A DNA stretch of 14,362 bases from Hepatocystis sp. ex Piliocolobus tephrosceles (GCA_902459845.2 CABPSV020000521.1:1-14362), one strand, 5' to 3'; shown: positions 1 through 10,125, numbered from the stretch's first letter. The notes: generated by a model from the letters alone, not told the origin. Translations and numbers: made by a program.

Positions 1-39
1 ATATTTTTTTTTTTTTTTTAAAAAATTTTTTATTTTTTT

Positions 40-92
<53 letters not shown>

Positions 93-307
93 GCATTTTG
101 TAAAGTTTTATAAATAAAATTATGACATAATAAAATTATAATATAATAAAATTAACAACCAAATGACATATAATATTGTAAATAAAAAAAAAAAAAAAAT
201 AAGGGAAAAAAACACTTACATATAAATTAATATTAAAAAGGGTTAAGCAAAAAATAAATAAGAAACAGGAAAATAAAAAATAATGCATAGATATACACAT
301 GCATACT
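1..307. other. Intergenic, 3' flank of SPB1; poly(T) tract
   Basis: No gene seen. Positions 36-87 are an almost unbroken run of T, followed by AT-rich sequence with a poly(A) run near 184-199. The stretch lies just past the SPB1 stop codon (308-310), so it probably holds the 3' UTR and polyadenylation region of that gene. No discrete terminator motif can be pointed to. Confidence 0.7.
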
Positions 308-3300
308 TTATGTTTTTTTTTTGAATTTAAATGGTTTTGATTTAGAATACTTAACCTTTGATATATTTTTTCTTTTTTTATCTATTCTTCTTTTAGCTTT
401 TTTATCTTTTTTAAGTCTCTTATCTACATACTTAACAACACTTTTACCTCCTTTTTTCTTTTTCTTATTGGCCATTTTGGATCCCTTACCGGTACAAACT
501 ACGTATGATTTATCTCGTTTTTTTTCTAAAAAATAGGAAAAGCATGGAATTAGGTGCACATATATATATATATATATATTATTATACATAAACGTTTATA
601 TTTAATAGTACAATATGGTGGTAGTAAACAAAATTTATATATTTTACTATATATATATATATATATATGTGTGTATACAAGTGTATGGAAAACAAAAATG
701 TATATGTAACATTGCATTTAACACAATTATGAACAAATATACTAATTACAAATCAAATTAAAAATTAGGAAAAAAAAATGTAATGACAATATGTAATATG
801 ACAATATGTAATATGACAATATGTAATATGACAATATGTAATATGACAATATGTAATAGGATAATATGTAATATGACAATATGTAATAGGATAATATGTA
901 ATATGACAATATGTAATAGGATAAAAAAAAAAAAAAAAGTGATAATTTTTTTTTTTTTTTTTTTTTTTAATAAATGCACAAAAAGTACCTGATTTGTTTT
1001 TCTTTAATATATTAATCATGGCCTTTTGTTTAAGGAATGGATCATCCTCGTCCCTTTCTATTTTTCCAAGTTTTGCTTCTAATTTTTTCATTTTTTTTAC
1101 TTCTCGTCTTTTATTTCTCATTTTGGCTTCAATAACTTTTTTAATAGGCATTTTAGTTATTTTATTAATTTTACTCTTGTATTGATTTAATATAGTTTTA
1201 TCAATAGGTATAACAGGTTTTCTAAATTTTTTTTCTTCTTCAATAAACCAATCTGGTAACGTTTCTTCATCTTCTAAATATGAATGTTTATTATAAGAAT
1301 TATCTATAAGATCCATTCGACTTTTTTTATGAATTAATTTTTCACCTATATATCTTATAAAAGCTAATTCATCTTCATCTTTAACTAAATTGGAAAAATA
1401 TTTATTTATATTTTCTGAACTTTCTTGCGTTTTAACAATAGAAAAAGATGTATTTTTTATTTTGGTTTCATCATTTCCATATTTTTCTCTTAATTTTTTG
1501 TTTTTCTCTTTTTTAGCTAATTTCTCAGGTAATGGAATTTTAGGTAAATTCCGTTCATCTATTTCTTTTATGTCTTCTTCTGATTTGACCTGATCATTAC
1601 CATCACCACTATCATCACCATCATCATTACCATCATCATCATCATCATCACCATCATCAACATCGGAGGAAATGTCGGATGTTCTATTAGTAGATACTGC
1701 TGCTATTACTGTATCAGCTTGAACTGTCTTATTTATAACTTTTTTGTTACTCTTTGTTTTCTCATTTTTGTCGTTTTTTACAACATCTTCTTCATCATAT
1801 GAGTCATTTTTGTCATTATTTATTTCAGTACCTAACTGGTTAAATATATTAGAAAAAATTTTTTGATCAAAAAAACGATTCATACCAGGTCCTGTTTCTT
1901 GTTCCTTTTCCAATTCCTTTTTTTTAATGTCTCTTCTTAATCGAATAATTTTATCCACCATTTGTTTAATATGTTTATTTTGTTCGAGAACATCTTCATA
2001 CTTATTGTTTTTTTCTTTAAGCCTCGTTGATTTGTGGTTGCTCTGTGTGTTGCTGTAATCGATAGAACCATCTTCAGTATCATTATCAGTACCATCATCA
2101 GCGCCATCATCATCATCATCATCATCTTCTGTGTCATTATCACTTATATACTCGTTGAGCTTATTTTTAATCAATAATTCCTGATTTTTTAATTCCATAA
2201 GTTTTTGTATTTTCATTAACTCTTCATTTTTATAATCCATAGCTATTTTCCTTCGGGTAGTTTTTTCATTTTTCGTATCATTTGTTTCGTTTGCCCTTTT
2301 TTCTTGCATCTTTTGTCTTTTATAATCTAAATCAACAAGATGTTCTAAAAGATCTAATTTGTTATCACCTATTTTGTTTAAATCTTTAAAAAGATCTGGT
2401 TCATCTGAAGAATCAACATCTTCGTTTAATTCGGATGTTGTAAAATCATCTTTGCTGTTATTTAGTATATTATAATGTTCTTTAAAACTTTGTTTATTTA
2501 ATAATTTGAGTATGTCCTTATTAAAATGTATTTCGTCTTCACCATAATCAATTTTATTATTTTTATTACTCTTATTTTTATTTAATATTTTTTTTAACTT
2601 TTTCTCTTTTTTTTTTTGTTCTTTTTTTGACTTCTTGTCAATATATTTTGAAAATACGTTTATTTCTTCTGCTTCGGAACCTTCATTAGAGGAACTACTC
2701 AATTCTCCATCTTCTAAAAAACTTTTTTCATTTTTATCTGTATCATTCTTTTTATTTTGTTCAGTTTTTATATGAGTGTCGTTGTCTATGGTCGTATTCG
2801 CTTCTATCTTTTCTTGTTCCATCCCATCAACTGTTTGTTCTTGCGTATCTGTTTGTTCCATCCCATCAACTGTTTGTTCTTGTGTATCTGTTTGTTCCAA
2901 CCCATCAACTGTTTGTTCTTGCGTATCTGTTTGTTCTTTTAATTCCCTGGCAATAGTTTTTTTAATTTTCACTCTCCATTTGATCAAATTAAATAAATCT
3001 GATTTTCCTAACACTTTTAAATCTTTACATAAATTAAAAATTTCTTTAGTTGTACTTTTATTTTCGTAAATAGTTTTATATGTAATTTTTTCTAATAAGT
3101 TAGTTGAACTATTATAATTTGAATTAAAAATAAATTTATTATTTTTTATTAGTAAGTTTACATAATCATCACTATTAATAAAATTAAAAATATCAGTTGT
3201 CCTATAATCATCTCCTTCTTCATAACCTTGTCTATTTTTTTTTTTTTTTTCTTTCAAAATAGTTGATAATCCTTTTTTTTTTTCTTTCAACTTCTTTTTT

Positions 3301-4094
3301 TTTAAGCTCTTTTTGGTTTTTTTTTTATCACTATCATCATCATTATCACCATCATCATCGCCATTACTATCACTATCACTCTCATCGCTCAAATTTTCTT
3401 GTTTATTTAAATGGGATTTTGAATCTTCTTTAAATTTATTACTAAAAACATAATTATAATTAAATAACATTTTATCAACTTTATTGTTTAAAAAATTTAA
3501 TGCAACTAAATAAATTTCAGATGACATCTCTCTACTACTTCTTGGTTTTATATGTTTTACTTCACTAAATAATTTTTCTAGTACCCATATTAAAGATATG
3601 TATTCTTCATTCCTAAACACTTTGGTTATAAATATCCCACCTTTTTTTAAAAACATATGTGCTATTTTAATACTATTAAGAACTAATATATTTTGATTAA
3701 AACTATCATAAGAATATGTTGTACCAACATTAGGTGCACCGTCATTTAAAATAACATCTACTTTCTCATTTTTTATAATCATTTTTATTTTTTTTACACA
3801 ATCAGATGATGTAATATCACTTTTTATTGTTATTACATTATTATCAATTTTACGAATAGGAACTAAGTCTACTCCAATAATAGTACTATCTTTTTTCATA
3901 TTCTTATACGCTACTTGTAGCCAACCACCAGGAGCAGCACATAAATCTATTAATATATTAGCATCTTTAAAAATATTATATTTCTGTGCAATCTGAATTA
4001 ATTTAAATGCTGACCTTGCTCTATACCCTGCTGATTTCGCGAGCTTATAGTACTTATCGATTCTCTCCTTTCCAACCTTTTTTTTTTTTCCCAT
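308..4094 (-). CDS. SPB1: SPB1/FTSJ3-type 60S rRNA 2'-O-methyltransferase (2 exons)
   Basis: Exons 4094-989 and 525-308 (minus strand), joined in phase 1 (TCA-G | gtacttt ... ttttttag | AA-AAA), giving 1107 aa. Residues 1-200 are an FtsJ/RrmJ methyltransferase domain: SAM motif DLCAAPGGW (50-58), GVDL (74-77), LNDGAPNVG (116-124) and the catalytic K-D-K-E tetrad K31, D118, K158, E193. The middle is acidic and Lys-rich low complexity (about 230-290) with a 13-residue repeat near 388-426. From about 845 it is Spb1_C: LPDWF near 946, then a Lys/Arg-rich tail. Exon 2 supplies the conserved end (SYVVC...VKYVDKRLKKD...KRRIDKK), which resembles the Spb1/FTSJ3 C-terminus. Yeast Spb1 (about 840 aa) methylates the 25S A-loop and is needed for nucleolar 60S maturation; this protein is longer because of low-complexity inserts. 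The start is the first Met, directly before the conserved GKKKKVGKERIDKYY. Family call very secure; splice site inferred by homology. Confidence 0.93.
526..988 (-). other. SPB1 intron
   Basis: 463 bp. The donor is TCAG|gtactt with its first base at 988; the acceptor is ttcctattttttag with its last base at 526. It contains a 15-bp minisatellite (783-922), an A16/T23 pair of homopolymers (923-968), and TA repeats near 557-580 and 649-668. The exon 1 frame stays open through the repeat down to a stop at 765, so an unspliced reading gives a protein of nearly the same length (1109 aa) but with a nonsense tail. Confidence 0.85.
783..922. repeat. 15-bp tandem repeat, about 9.3 copies, in SPB1 intron
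   Basis: The unit is atgacaatatgtaat, starting at 783 and recurring every 15 bp (798, 813, 828, 843, 873, 903). A variant unit, aggataatatgtaat, occurs at 858, 888 and, truncated, at 918. The variant alternates with the main unit in the right half, which suggests a 30-bp duplication step. Because 15 is divisible by three, the array stays open in both orientations and looks falsely coding. Confidence 0.95.
2815..2931 (-). repeat. 39-bp coding tandem repeat in SPB1, 3 copies
   Basis: Units start at 2815, 2854 and 2893, exactly 39 bp apart. They encode the 13-residue repeat TDTQEQTVDG(M/L)EQ near residues 388-426 of SPB1. The units differ at only a few bases, so the expansion is recent. The segment lies in a low-complexity linker between the methyltransferase domain and the C-terminal domain. 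Confidence 0.95.
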
Positions 4095-4103
4095 TTTTCT
4101 CTA

Positions 4104-4212
4104 TTTTATATTTTGTACTTTATATTTCTTACTTTATATTTTGTACTTTATATTTTGTACTTTATATTTCTTACTTTATATTTTATACTTTATATTTTTT
4201 ACTTTATATTTT
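4104..4212. repeat. 14-bp tandem repeat just upstream of SPB1
   Basis: The unit is close to tttatattttgtac. The 'act' of the unit recurs at 4117, 4131, 4145, 4159, 4173, 4187 and 4201, exactly 14 bp apart, with variants gtact, ttact and atact. The array begins about 10 bp upstream of the SPB1 start codon (ATG at 4094-4092), so it lies in the presumed 5' UTR or core promoter. Confidence 0.9.
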
Positions 4213-4556
4213 TTTTTTTTTTTGTTTTTTTTTTTTGTTAAGCAAAATGTTGTTTACATTTGATAGTTTTGTTTTGTTTTGGGGGTTTACAACTATATAT
4301 AACTTTGATATATATAACAGTCGCAGTGGCACATACTTGCAATTTTGCATATAATTGCGCATATATATTATATATATATATATATATACTCACATGGATA
4401 CATAAATGTACATTTTTATGAGTTAGAAAAAATAAAAAAAAGCAACAGTCATTAATAAAGTCACAATATTTTATTTATAATGTATTTTTTAAAAAAAGTT
4501 AAAAAATAACGACTAAAAAAATAGGTTTATATTTTTACTTCATTGTTTATTTATTT

Positions 4557-4758
4557 GCTATGTATTTGCTTACGCATTTAGTTACGTATTTATTTACTCA
4601 CATGTTTATTTACTCATGCATTTATTTACTCACGTATTTATTTACTCACATGTTTATTTACTCATGCATTTATTTACTCACGTATTTATTTACTCAAGCG
4701 TTTATTTACTCACGTATTTATTTACTTAAGTATTTATTTACTTACGTATTTATTTATT
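4557..4758. repeat. 16-bp tandem array with a 48-bp higher-order period
   Basis: The unit is tttatttactca plus a variable four-base end. Units begin at 4589, 4605, 4621, 4637, 4653, 4669, 4685, 4701, 4717 and 4733, with degenerate units before and a partial unit after. The variable ends run catg, tgca, cgta, catg, tgca, cgta for the first six units, so three 16-mers form a 48-bp superunit copied twice. It lies in the presumed upstream region of SPB1, about 0.5 kb from its start. Confidence 0.93.
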
Positions 4759-5030
4759 GATTTGCTATAATGTAAAAAAAAAAAAAAAAAAAGTCTTTAT
4801 TTTCAACATATTAAAAGTATAATTGCTTAAAAAGCAAAATTAAAAATTAAAACATTTTTACAAATTAACAGTAAGTTAAAGCTTTTTTAATTCAAATATA
4901 ATTTGTAAAGAAATAACAGCTATATTTTTTCCACTTTATTTTTTTTTGTTTTTTTTTTTAAAGAAATGGGGAAAGTTTAATTTTGTAGTCGTTTCTTTAC
5001 ATTGTAAACAGATATTATATTTAAATGTCA

Positions 5031-5061
<31 letters not shown>

Positions 5062-5072
5062 TTTAATTTAAT

Positions 5073-5106
<34 letters not shown>

Positions 5107-5201
5107 TCGTTGTTAATAATAATTTATGTATTTGTCAGTGAGCAAGTATCGTAAAAAAAAAAAAAAAAAAAAAAAAAATCAGTATATAATGTGTATGTAT
5201 A

Positions 5202-5315
5202 ATGACTATCTTCTTTTTTAAGGTAAGCTTAATTGAAACGGTTTCTAAGATTAAAGCAGCTGTTAATGATTTAGCAACATATACAACATATATATTAATT
5301 TATAATATATTATAA
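5202..5315 (+). other. Unassigned 37-codon ORF or ncRNA candidate in a GC-richer patch
   Basis: I do not recognise this. ATG at 5202, stop TAA at 5313-5315. The middle (about 5221-5280) has visibly more G and C than the surrounding intergenic DNA, similar to exons here. The peptide would read MTIFFFK, then a stretch including ETVSKIKAAVNDL that could form a helix. The sequence AAG|gtaagc at 5220-5228 is also a near-consensus splice donor, and a T-rich tract ending in ag at 5462 could be an acceptor. So this may be an ORF, a first exon, a UTR piece or a structured RNA. Confidence 0.25.
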
Positions 5316-5608
5316 TATATTAGTTTTTTTTTTTTTTTTGTTTAAATGTTTTGATCGTCGTATATTTAAAAATAATATAAAAGAAGAAGAATGAATATTT
5401 TGCTTTTTTAAAGAATAAAAATATCAAAGTAATTTTTTTTTTCATTTTTTTTTTTTTTTTAGCACATTTTAAAATATTACGCAAATATTTGTACATACTG
5501 TGTGATTATATGAACGTATGTGTGTCCATTATTTTTTTTAATTGTAATAAGTTTTTAAAAAATGAAAAATATGAACTTATATTAGGAAAAAAAATTCATT
5601 AATTTTTC

Positions 5609-5778
5609 AATATAAGGAAAAAAAAAGGAAAGATAAAATAAAATAAAATAAAATGAAAATAAAATGAAAATAAAATGAAAATAAAATAAAATAAAATGAA
5701 AGTAAAATGAAAATAAAATAAAATGAAAATAAAATGAAATGAAAATAAAATAAAATGAAAATAAAATGAAAATATAAA
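5609..5778. repeat. 170-bp C-free A/G-rich tract of aaaatgaaaat-like units
   Basis: No C occurs on the plus strand between 5609 and 5778. Most of it is irregular repetition of aaaatgaaaat and aaaataaaat. It lies about 440 bp beyond the c'' stop codon. Minus-strand ORFs of Phe/Ile/Leu/Tyr here arise from this composition and are not genes. Confidence 0.9.
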
Positions 5779-6218
5779 CTAAAAACTTTAATAATTGAAA
5801 TATATTTATGAGCGAACATGTATATATAAAATGTTCCAAATTTCTTTATAACAATGTATATGTAAAAAAAAGAAAAATAAAAAAAAAAAAAAATAGCAAA
5901 AGACAGATTTATTAGAATAATTTCAAAATAAATGCTAGAGTAACGGAAAAAAAAAAGAAAAAGGTAAATAATGTAAAAAAATAGTGGTGATAGTATTATG
6001 TTGGTAAAAATGATATTATTAAAATAACACTAATAAAGTTACATTAGTAAAATGATATTAAGAATAATTAAAAATATAGTTAGGTAAAATATTTGGTTGT
6101 TTGTGTATAGGTATACTACACGTAATTTATAGATCATATCAAAAAAAGTTTACATTATTTGAACTAATAAAAAAAAAAAAAAAAAACATAATATACTTCT
6201 AGGATATATATATATATA

Positions 6219-6562
6219 TTAAGTTAGTTGAACATCTCCGATCGATACAACTGCTACAATTAATCCGTACAATGCTAAAAAAAAAAAGGTGAGAAAGAGT
6301 TAAAAAAAAGCATGAATAAGTTTTAGGTTTGTAAAAATAAATACATGTATTTAAACTAACATGTAGACATACGTATACACATGTATTTATATAAATATAT
6401 TATACATATAGTACAAACATAAGTCATATATAATTAAAAATTTAAAAAAAAACTAACCTATAACACTTGCACATATTTCAATCATTAACATTCTAACAAA
6501 AAGATCTGAGTTGTAGGCATCTGCTAATGCACAAGAACTTCCTGTTATACCAACAGAAATCC

Positions 6563-6613
<51 letters not shown>

Positions 6614-7242
6614 ACATTAAAAAAGGATGCTCATACTTGTATATGTTAACATATAAATATTCATTGACAAAGAGAAACCACTATAAGTGTTTTCTTTTTG
6701 TTTTAGTTGCTCCTGTTCATTGTAGTATCAAGCAGCTTTTTCTTTTCTTTCTTGTTCTGACTAATATTATTATTGTAATTTATGCTATTGTATTGTATGC
6801 TATTGTAATTGCTGCTTTTGTTCCAATTACTACTATTGTTCCAATAACTACTATTGTTCCAATAACTACTATCGTTTTAATTATTATTGTTATTATTATT
6901 ATCATTTTTTTTTATTACCCTGAAGCAAAATTTGATAATCCCGCCGTGAGTCCAGCAGCAAATAAACCCCATCCACCCCATATAGTGTTCATGATTAAAG
7001 GGTCTGTTTTATCTGTTAACACTAATGGGACTTGGACTTCTTGTTTCAATCCAGTGAGTTTTATATGCAAAAGCACTGCTACGATTACTCCATATATACC
7101 TAAACAAATAAGTTAAATATAAAAATGTTATAATACATGGAATATATACATATATGTAATGTAAAAATTCTTTTAATTATTTTGTTGCGTTATTCATTTT
7201 ATCAATTCTGTGTATACATCTTTCTTCTGTTGGATGCTCGGT

Positions 7243-7279
<37 letters not shown>

Positions 7280-7742
7280 TAAAGCCTCACAAAAAATAAT
7301 TGAAATTAAACTTTTTGATATGATACGTGGGGCCTTCACGGAAGCCCCTACTATGCTAGTTCCAGCTATAAATATACCCCTATGTTAAAAATAAAAAATA
7401 GGTAAAAAAAAAAATATACATACATACACACGTCTATACTTTTTCTTATGTTCAAAAAAGTTAATATATGAGGTTTAAAACCTATGTGGTGTTATTGTAA
7501 AATTGCAAATCCAAAGTGTGAAATAATGGTAATTTACAAAGTTATTAATTTTTTTTTGTATTTTTATTAATTTTTTTTTATATTTTTATTAATTTTTTTT
7601 TATATTTTTATTAATTTTTTTTTATATTTTAATTTTACCATGCTGCTCCAACAATAGACAAGAACAGCGCCATTGCTATTCCGTACAATGCCCAGTTGTA
7701 TGGGGAAATGGATCGGATAATTTCTAACCACGAATTATACAT
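6219..7742 (-). CDS. VMA16: V-type H+-ATPase Vo subunit c'' (21 kDa proteolipid), 5 exons
   Basis: Exons, 5' to 3' on the minus strand: 7742-7639, 7379-7279, 7099-6919, 6561-6458, 6274-6219; total 546 nt, 181 aa. All borders are GT...AG and phases 2, 1, 2, 1 keep one frame. The product is a very hydrophobic proteolipid. It opens MYNSW with [10 protein letters not shown] (residues 12-21), followed by VGAAWGIF (31-38), APRIISK (51-57) and IIFCEAL (62-68), the c''-type proton-binding helix with E66. A second hydrophobic half follows, with [10 protein letters not shown] (110-119) and [10 protein letters not shown] (153-162, E157), ending [14 protein letters not shown] and a short tail. Yeast Vma16 is about 213 aa; this one has a shorter N-terminus. 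c'' joins c subunits in the rotating Vo ring that pumps protons across acidic-compartment and plasma membranes. SPYNWA and FCEAL favour c'' over c. Exon borders were found by eye. The symbol is that of the yeast orthologue. Confidence 0.92.
6562..6918 (-). other. V-ATPase c'' intron 3 (357 bp) with T47 tract
   Basis: Donor GG|gtaata (first base 6918) and acceptor atag (last base 6562). In the transcript the acceptor is preceded by about 47 uninterrupted U (plus-strand A at 6566-6612), an extreme polypyrimidine tract. The donor half carries an 18-bp repeat (6820-6873) and ATT/TAT trinucleotide runs. A plus-strand ORF running through here (6637-7116) is antisense to the intron and exon 3 and is not a gene. 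Confidence 0.85.
6820..6873. repeat. 18-bp tandem repeat, 3 copies, in c'' intron 3
   Basis: The unit gttccaataactactatt starts at 6820, 6838 and 6856, with one or two substitutions between copies. It runs into attatt-type trinucleotide repeats to the right. All of it is intronic on the minus-strand transcript. Confidence 0.9.
7542..7637. repeat. 22-bp tandem repeat, about 4 copies, in c'' intron 1
   Basis: The unit is approximately ttattaatttttttttatat. Its 'attaa' core starts at 7544, 7566, 7588 and 7610, exactly 22 bp apart, with a degenerate end at about 7637. The array abuts the intron 1 donor (7638), so the first 90 or so bases of the intron are repeat. Confidence 0.88.
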
Positions 7743-7949
7743 AGTTAAATGATCTCCTTCGGTTTGTACTAATTGTTTATTGATTTATTTTCACTTTTTT
7801 TTCCCTTTTTTTTTTTTTTTTTTTTTTTGTTTTTATTAAGGAAAAAATAAACAAAATACATAAATGTTTAAATTTTGTATGTTAATTTTATTCATAGCAA
7901 TATTTGTAATATGTTTTGCATTGTCCTGTATTTAATATTTAAAATTTAC

Positions 7950-7981
<32 letters not shown>

Positions 7982-8247
7982 GGGGATTTCCTTTATGGCT
8001 AGATATAATTCAGTTATGTTTTGTTAACTGTTTTAATTGTTGAGTTATTTTACTATGTTTTGTTAAATTTTACTATCTTTTGCTATTTGTTATTTTTTTT
8101 TATTATATTTTCTTTTGTTTTATTTTGTTTGTAGATTTTCCTGCGTATATGTGTTGAAAAAATAAATTATAAAAAAAAAAAAAAAAAAGTCAGTCTTAAT
8201 TCTGAATATTTCTTTAAATTTTCATTTTTAATTGGTTTTTGTTTTTG

Positions 8248-8278
<31 letters not shown>

Positions 8279-8463
8279 CACTATTTCCCATATATATATA
8301 TATAAATATATATACATACGGTACACATATATATAGTAATTTTATTTTTATTAATAAGATATATGTAAAGAATGAACAATTAAATAAATAAGCAAATTAT
8401 ACAATTAAGGTATGTAATGTAATTATAATTTTATTCGATCTATCTGCATTTAAAAAAAAAAAT

Positions 8464-8500
<37 letters not shown>

Positions 8501-8965
8501 CACATGCTAATAATAAAATATAAAACTCAGTTTTATATTTTGTTTTACATATTGTTTTACATTATGTCTTACATTTTATTTTATATTTTATTTTACGTTT
8601 TGTTTGTTCGTTTTATTGCCTTACCTTTTTTTCCGCTTTTTTCTTTTTTTTTCATTTTTTACTTTCTCCCTTTTTCTGGTTATTTTAATGACATTCTCTA
8701 TAATTTGTAATATAAGTCATGGGATGACATATTGTGAAATTATAGTTGTACATAAATATTTATGTATTAAAAATTAACAAAAGAGCTTTATGGCATGAAA
8801 AAAAAATAAAACACCTGAGTCCTTTATGTAAAGTAATATGTATTATGTTTTATATTTAGTAAATCAAACCCCCCTTTTTTTTTTTTTTTCTCCTTTTCCT
8901 TAATATATAAAAAAATTAAATAAATACAATTAAACATAATACAATTAAATTATAAAATTTTTTAT

Positions 8966-8968
<3 letters not shown>

Positions 8969-9023
<55 letters not shown>

Positions 9024-9050
9024 AAAAAAAAAAAGGAAAAAAAAAAAAAA
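8969..9050. repeat. 82-bp near-pure poly(A) tract
   Basis: 54 consecutive A (8969-9022), a single C, 11 A, GG, then 14 A. It is the longest homopolymer-like tract in the window and sits near the middle of the c''/ADSS divergent intergenic region. Such tracts exclude nucleosomes in yeast; a similar promoter role here is only inference. The length may be imprecise in the assembly. Confidence 0.95.
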
Positions 9051-10025
9051 TGCTTAAAATAACATGCATATAGATATATTACATAGTCATATATGTATTA
9101 TGTTTATACATATAAATGACTTTTAGTATTGTATTGACGTATTACATTTATACTTTGCACTTTTTTATATTTATATAAATCACTAAATTATTAAAAACAT
9201 TTGTTACGTATTTTATTTTATTTTTATTTTTTTTACAGTATTCATCCCTGAACATTCGTACATACATGTATATATAAATTATCGTCGCTTCTTATTATTT
9301 TTTTTTTTTGTTATGTTTTTCATAAGGGCTGATTAAATTCGATTTATTGTAATTTTGTTATGTTATATATATGTTTATTAATTCATTTATTTATTAGTTA
9401 ATTTATTAGTTAATTAATTTATTTATTAATTTTTACTTTATTTTTTTTTAAACAAAGACTTTATTATATTTCGCACGTTTTCCACTATATTTGTCCCCCC
9501 ATATATTAAATAAAAAGCAGCAAGTGTGCAGATAATATGTTTTCGCTTCCTTGAATGCTTTTATTTTTTTTATATCGATAATTTTTTTTACGGTTGTGTT
9601 TCAAAATTGTATTTTCTTCTTTGTCTTCTAAGTTTGCTCTATTTTTCACTATTGGTTTTTTTTTTTTTTTTTTTGAGTTATATTGATAAGAAACAACAAA
9701 AAAGAGCTAAATATGTAAAGGTTTTTATTTTATTTTTTTGGCTCAAATGCTTTTGGTGCTAATTTTTTATTTTATATTAAAACATGTAGAGATGTTTTTT
9801 TTATTTTATTTTCTGATTTTTAATAATTATTACTATTTTACACTTTTTTGCATATTTTATACATTTTGTGAATATTGTACATTTATTTAACTTTTTTTAT
9901 TTTTTTTTTGTTGACAAAATTTTTATATTGAATAGAATGTTTTTCAAAATGGGTATAAAAAAAAAAAAAAAAAAAAAAAAACACAATGAAAACATGATAA
10001 TATAAATATATGCGACCTCGTATTA

Positions 10026-10125
10026 TTGTATAATACGTATGCGTATATATATAATATATATAATATATATATAATACATATAATACATATAATATATATA
10101 ATATATATAATATATTTATTATAAA
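10026..10125. repeat. TA-rich imperfect repeats (ataatacat / ataatatat)
   Basis: Repeated ataatatat and ataatacat units upstream of ADSS, ending in ataatatatt. Low-complexity TA repeat of a kind common in Plasmodium intergenic DNA. A minus-strand Ile/Tyr-rich ORF here is a by-product. Confidence 0.8.

Larger units (their letters stand above)
4095..6218. other. Intergenic between SPB1 and V-ATPase c'' (both minus strand)
   Basis: About 2.1 kb with no securely identifiable gene. It should hold the 3' end of the c'' transcript (right side) and the promoter and 5' UTR of SPB1 (left side). Contents: a 14-bp repeat beside the SPB1 start (4104-4212), a 16-bp array (4557-4758), long T or A runs near 5033-5054, 5073-5103 and 5153-5178, a GC-richer patch with a 37-codon ORF at 5202-5315, and a C-free tract at 5609-5778. 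A short inverted pair, actaat/attagt, lies near 6029-6048. Confidence 0.75.

Noticed and set aside
308..475. Stand-alone 55-aa Lys-rich gene starting at ATG 475 (MANKKKKKGG...)
   Set aside because: The residues before this Met (SYVVCTGKGSK) are also conserved in Spb1_C, and an in-phase acceptor at 526 links it to SPB1.
765..988. C-terminal tail of the unspliced SPB1 frame
   Set aside because: It is the translation of homopolymers and the 15-bp repeat, follows a good GT donor, and has no likeness to Spb1.
2757..3069. Plus-strand ORFs rich in Cys/Ser/Pro
   Set aside because: They are antisense shadows of the 39-bp coding repeat of SPB1.
4557..4758. CRISPR-like array
   Set aside because: Repeats are directly adjacent without unique spacers and the genome is eukaryotic; simple tandem repeat.
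4560..4760. Plus-strand 66-aa ORF (YLFTH/IYLLT repeats)
   Set aside because: It is entirely within the 16-bp tandem array; open only because the repeat lacks stops.
5582..5839. Minus-strand ORFs of Phe/Ile/Leu/Tyr
   Set aside because: They come from the C-free A-rich tract and have no domain or sensible composition.
6637..7116. Plus-strand 159-aa ORF
   Set aside because: It is antisense to c'' exon 3 and intron 3; the minus strand carries clear c'' motifs with matching splice phases.
9526..9762. Plus-strand 78-aa Phe/Leu/Cys-rich ORF
   Set aside because: It includes a poly-T run, has no recognisable family, and its composition matches the intergenic background; a transmembrane micro-protein cannot be excluded but is not supported.
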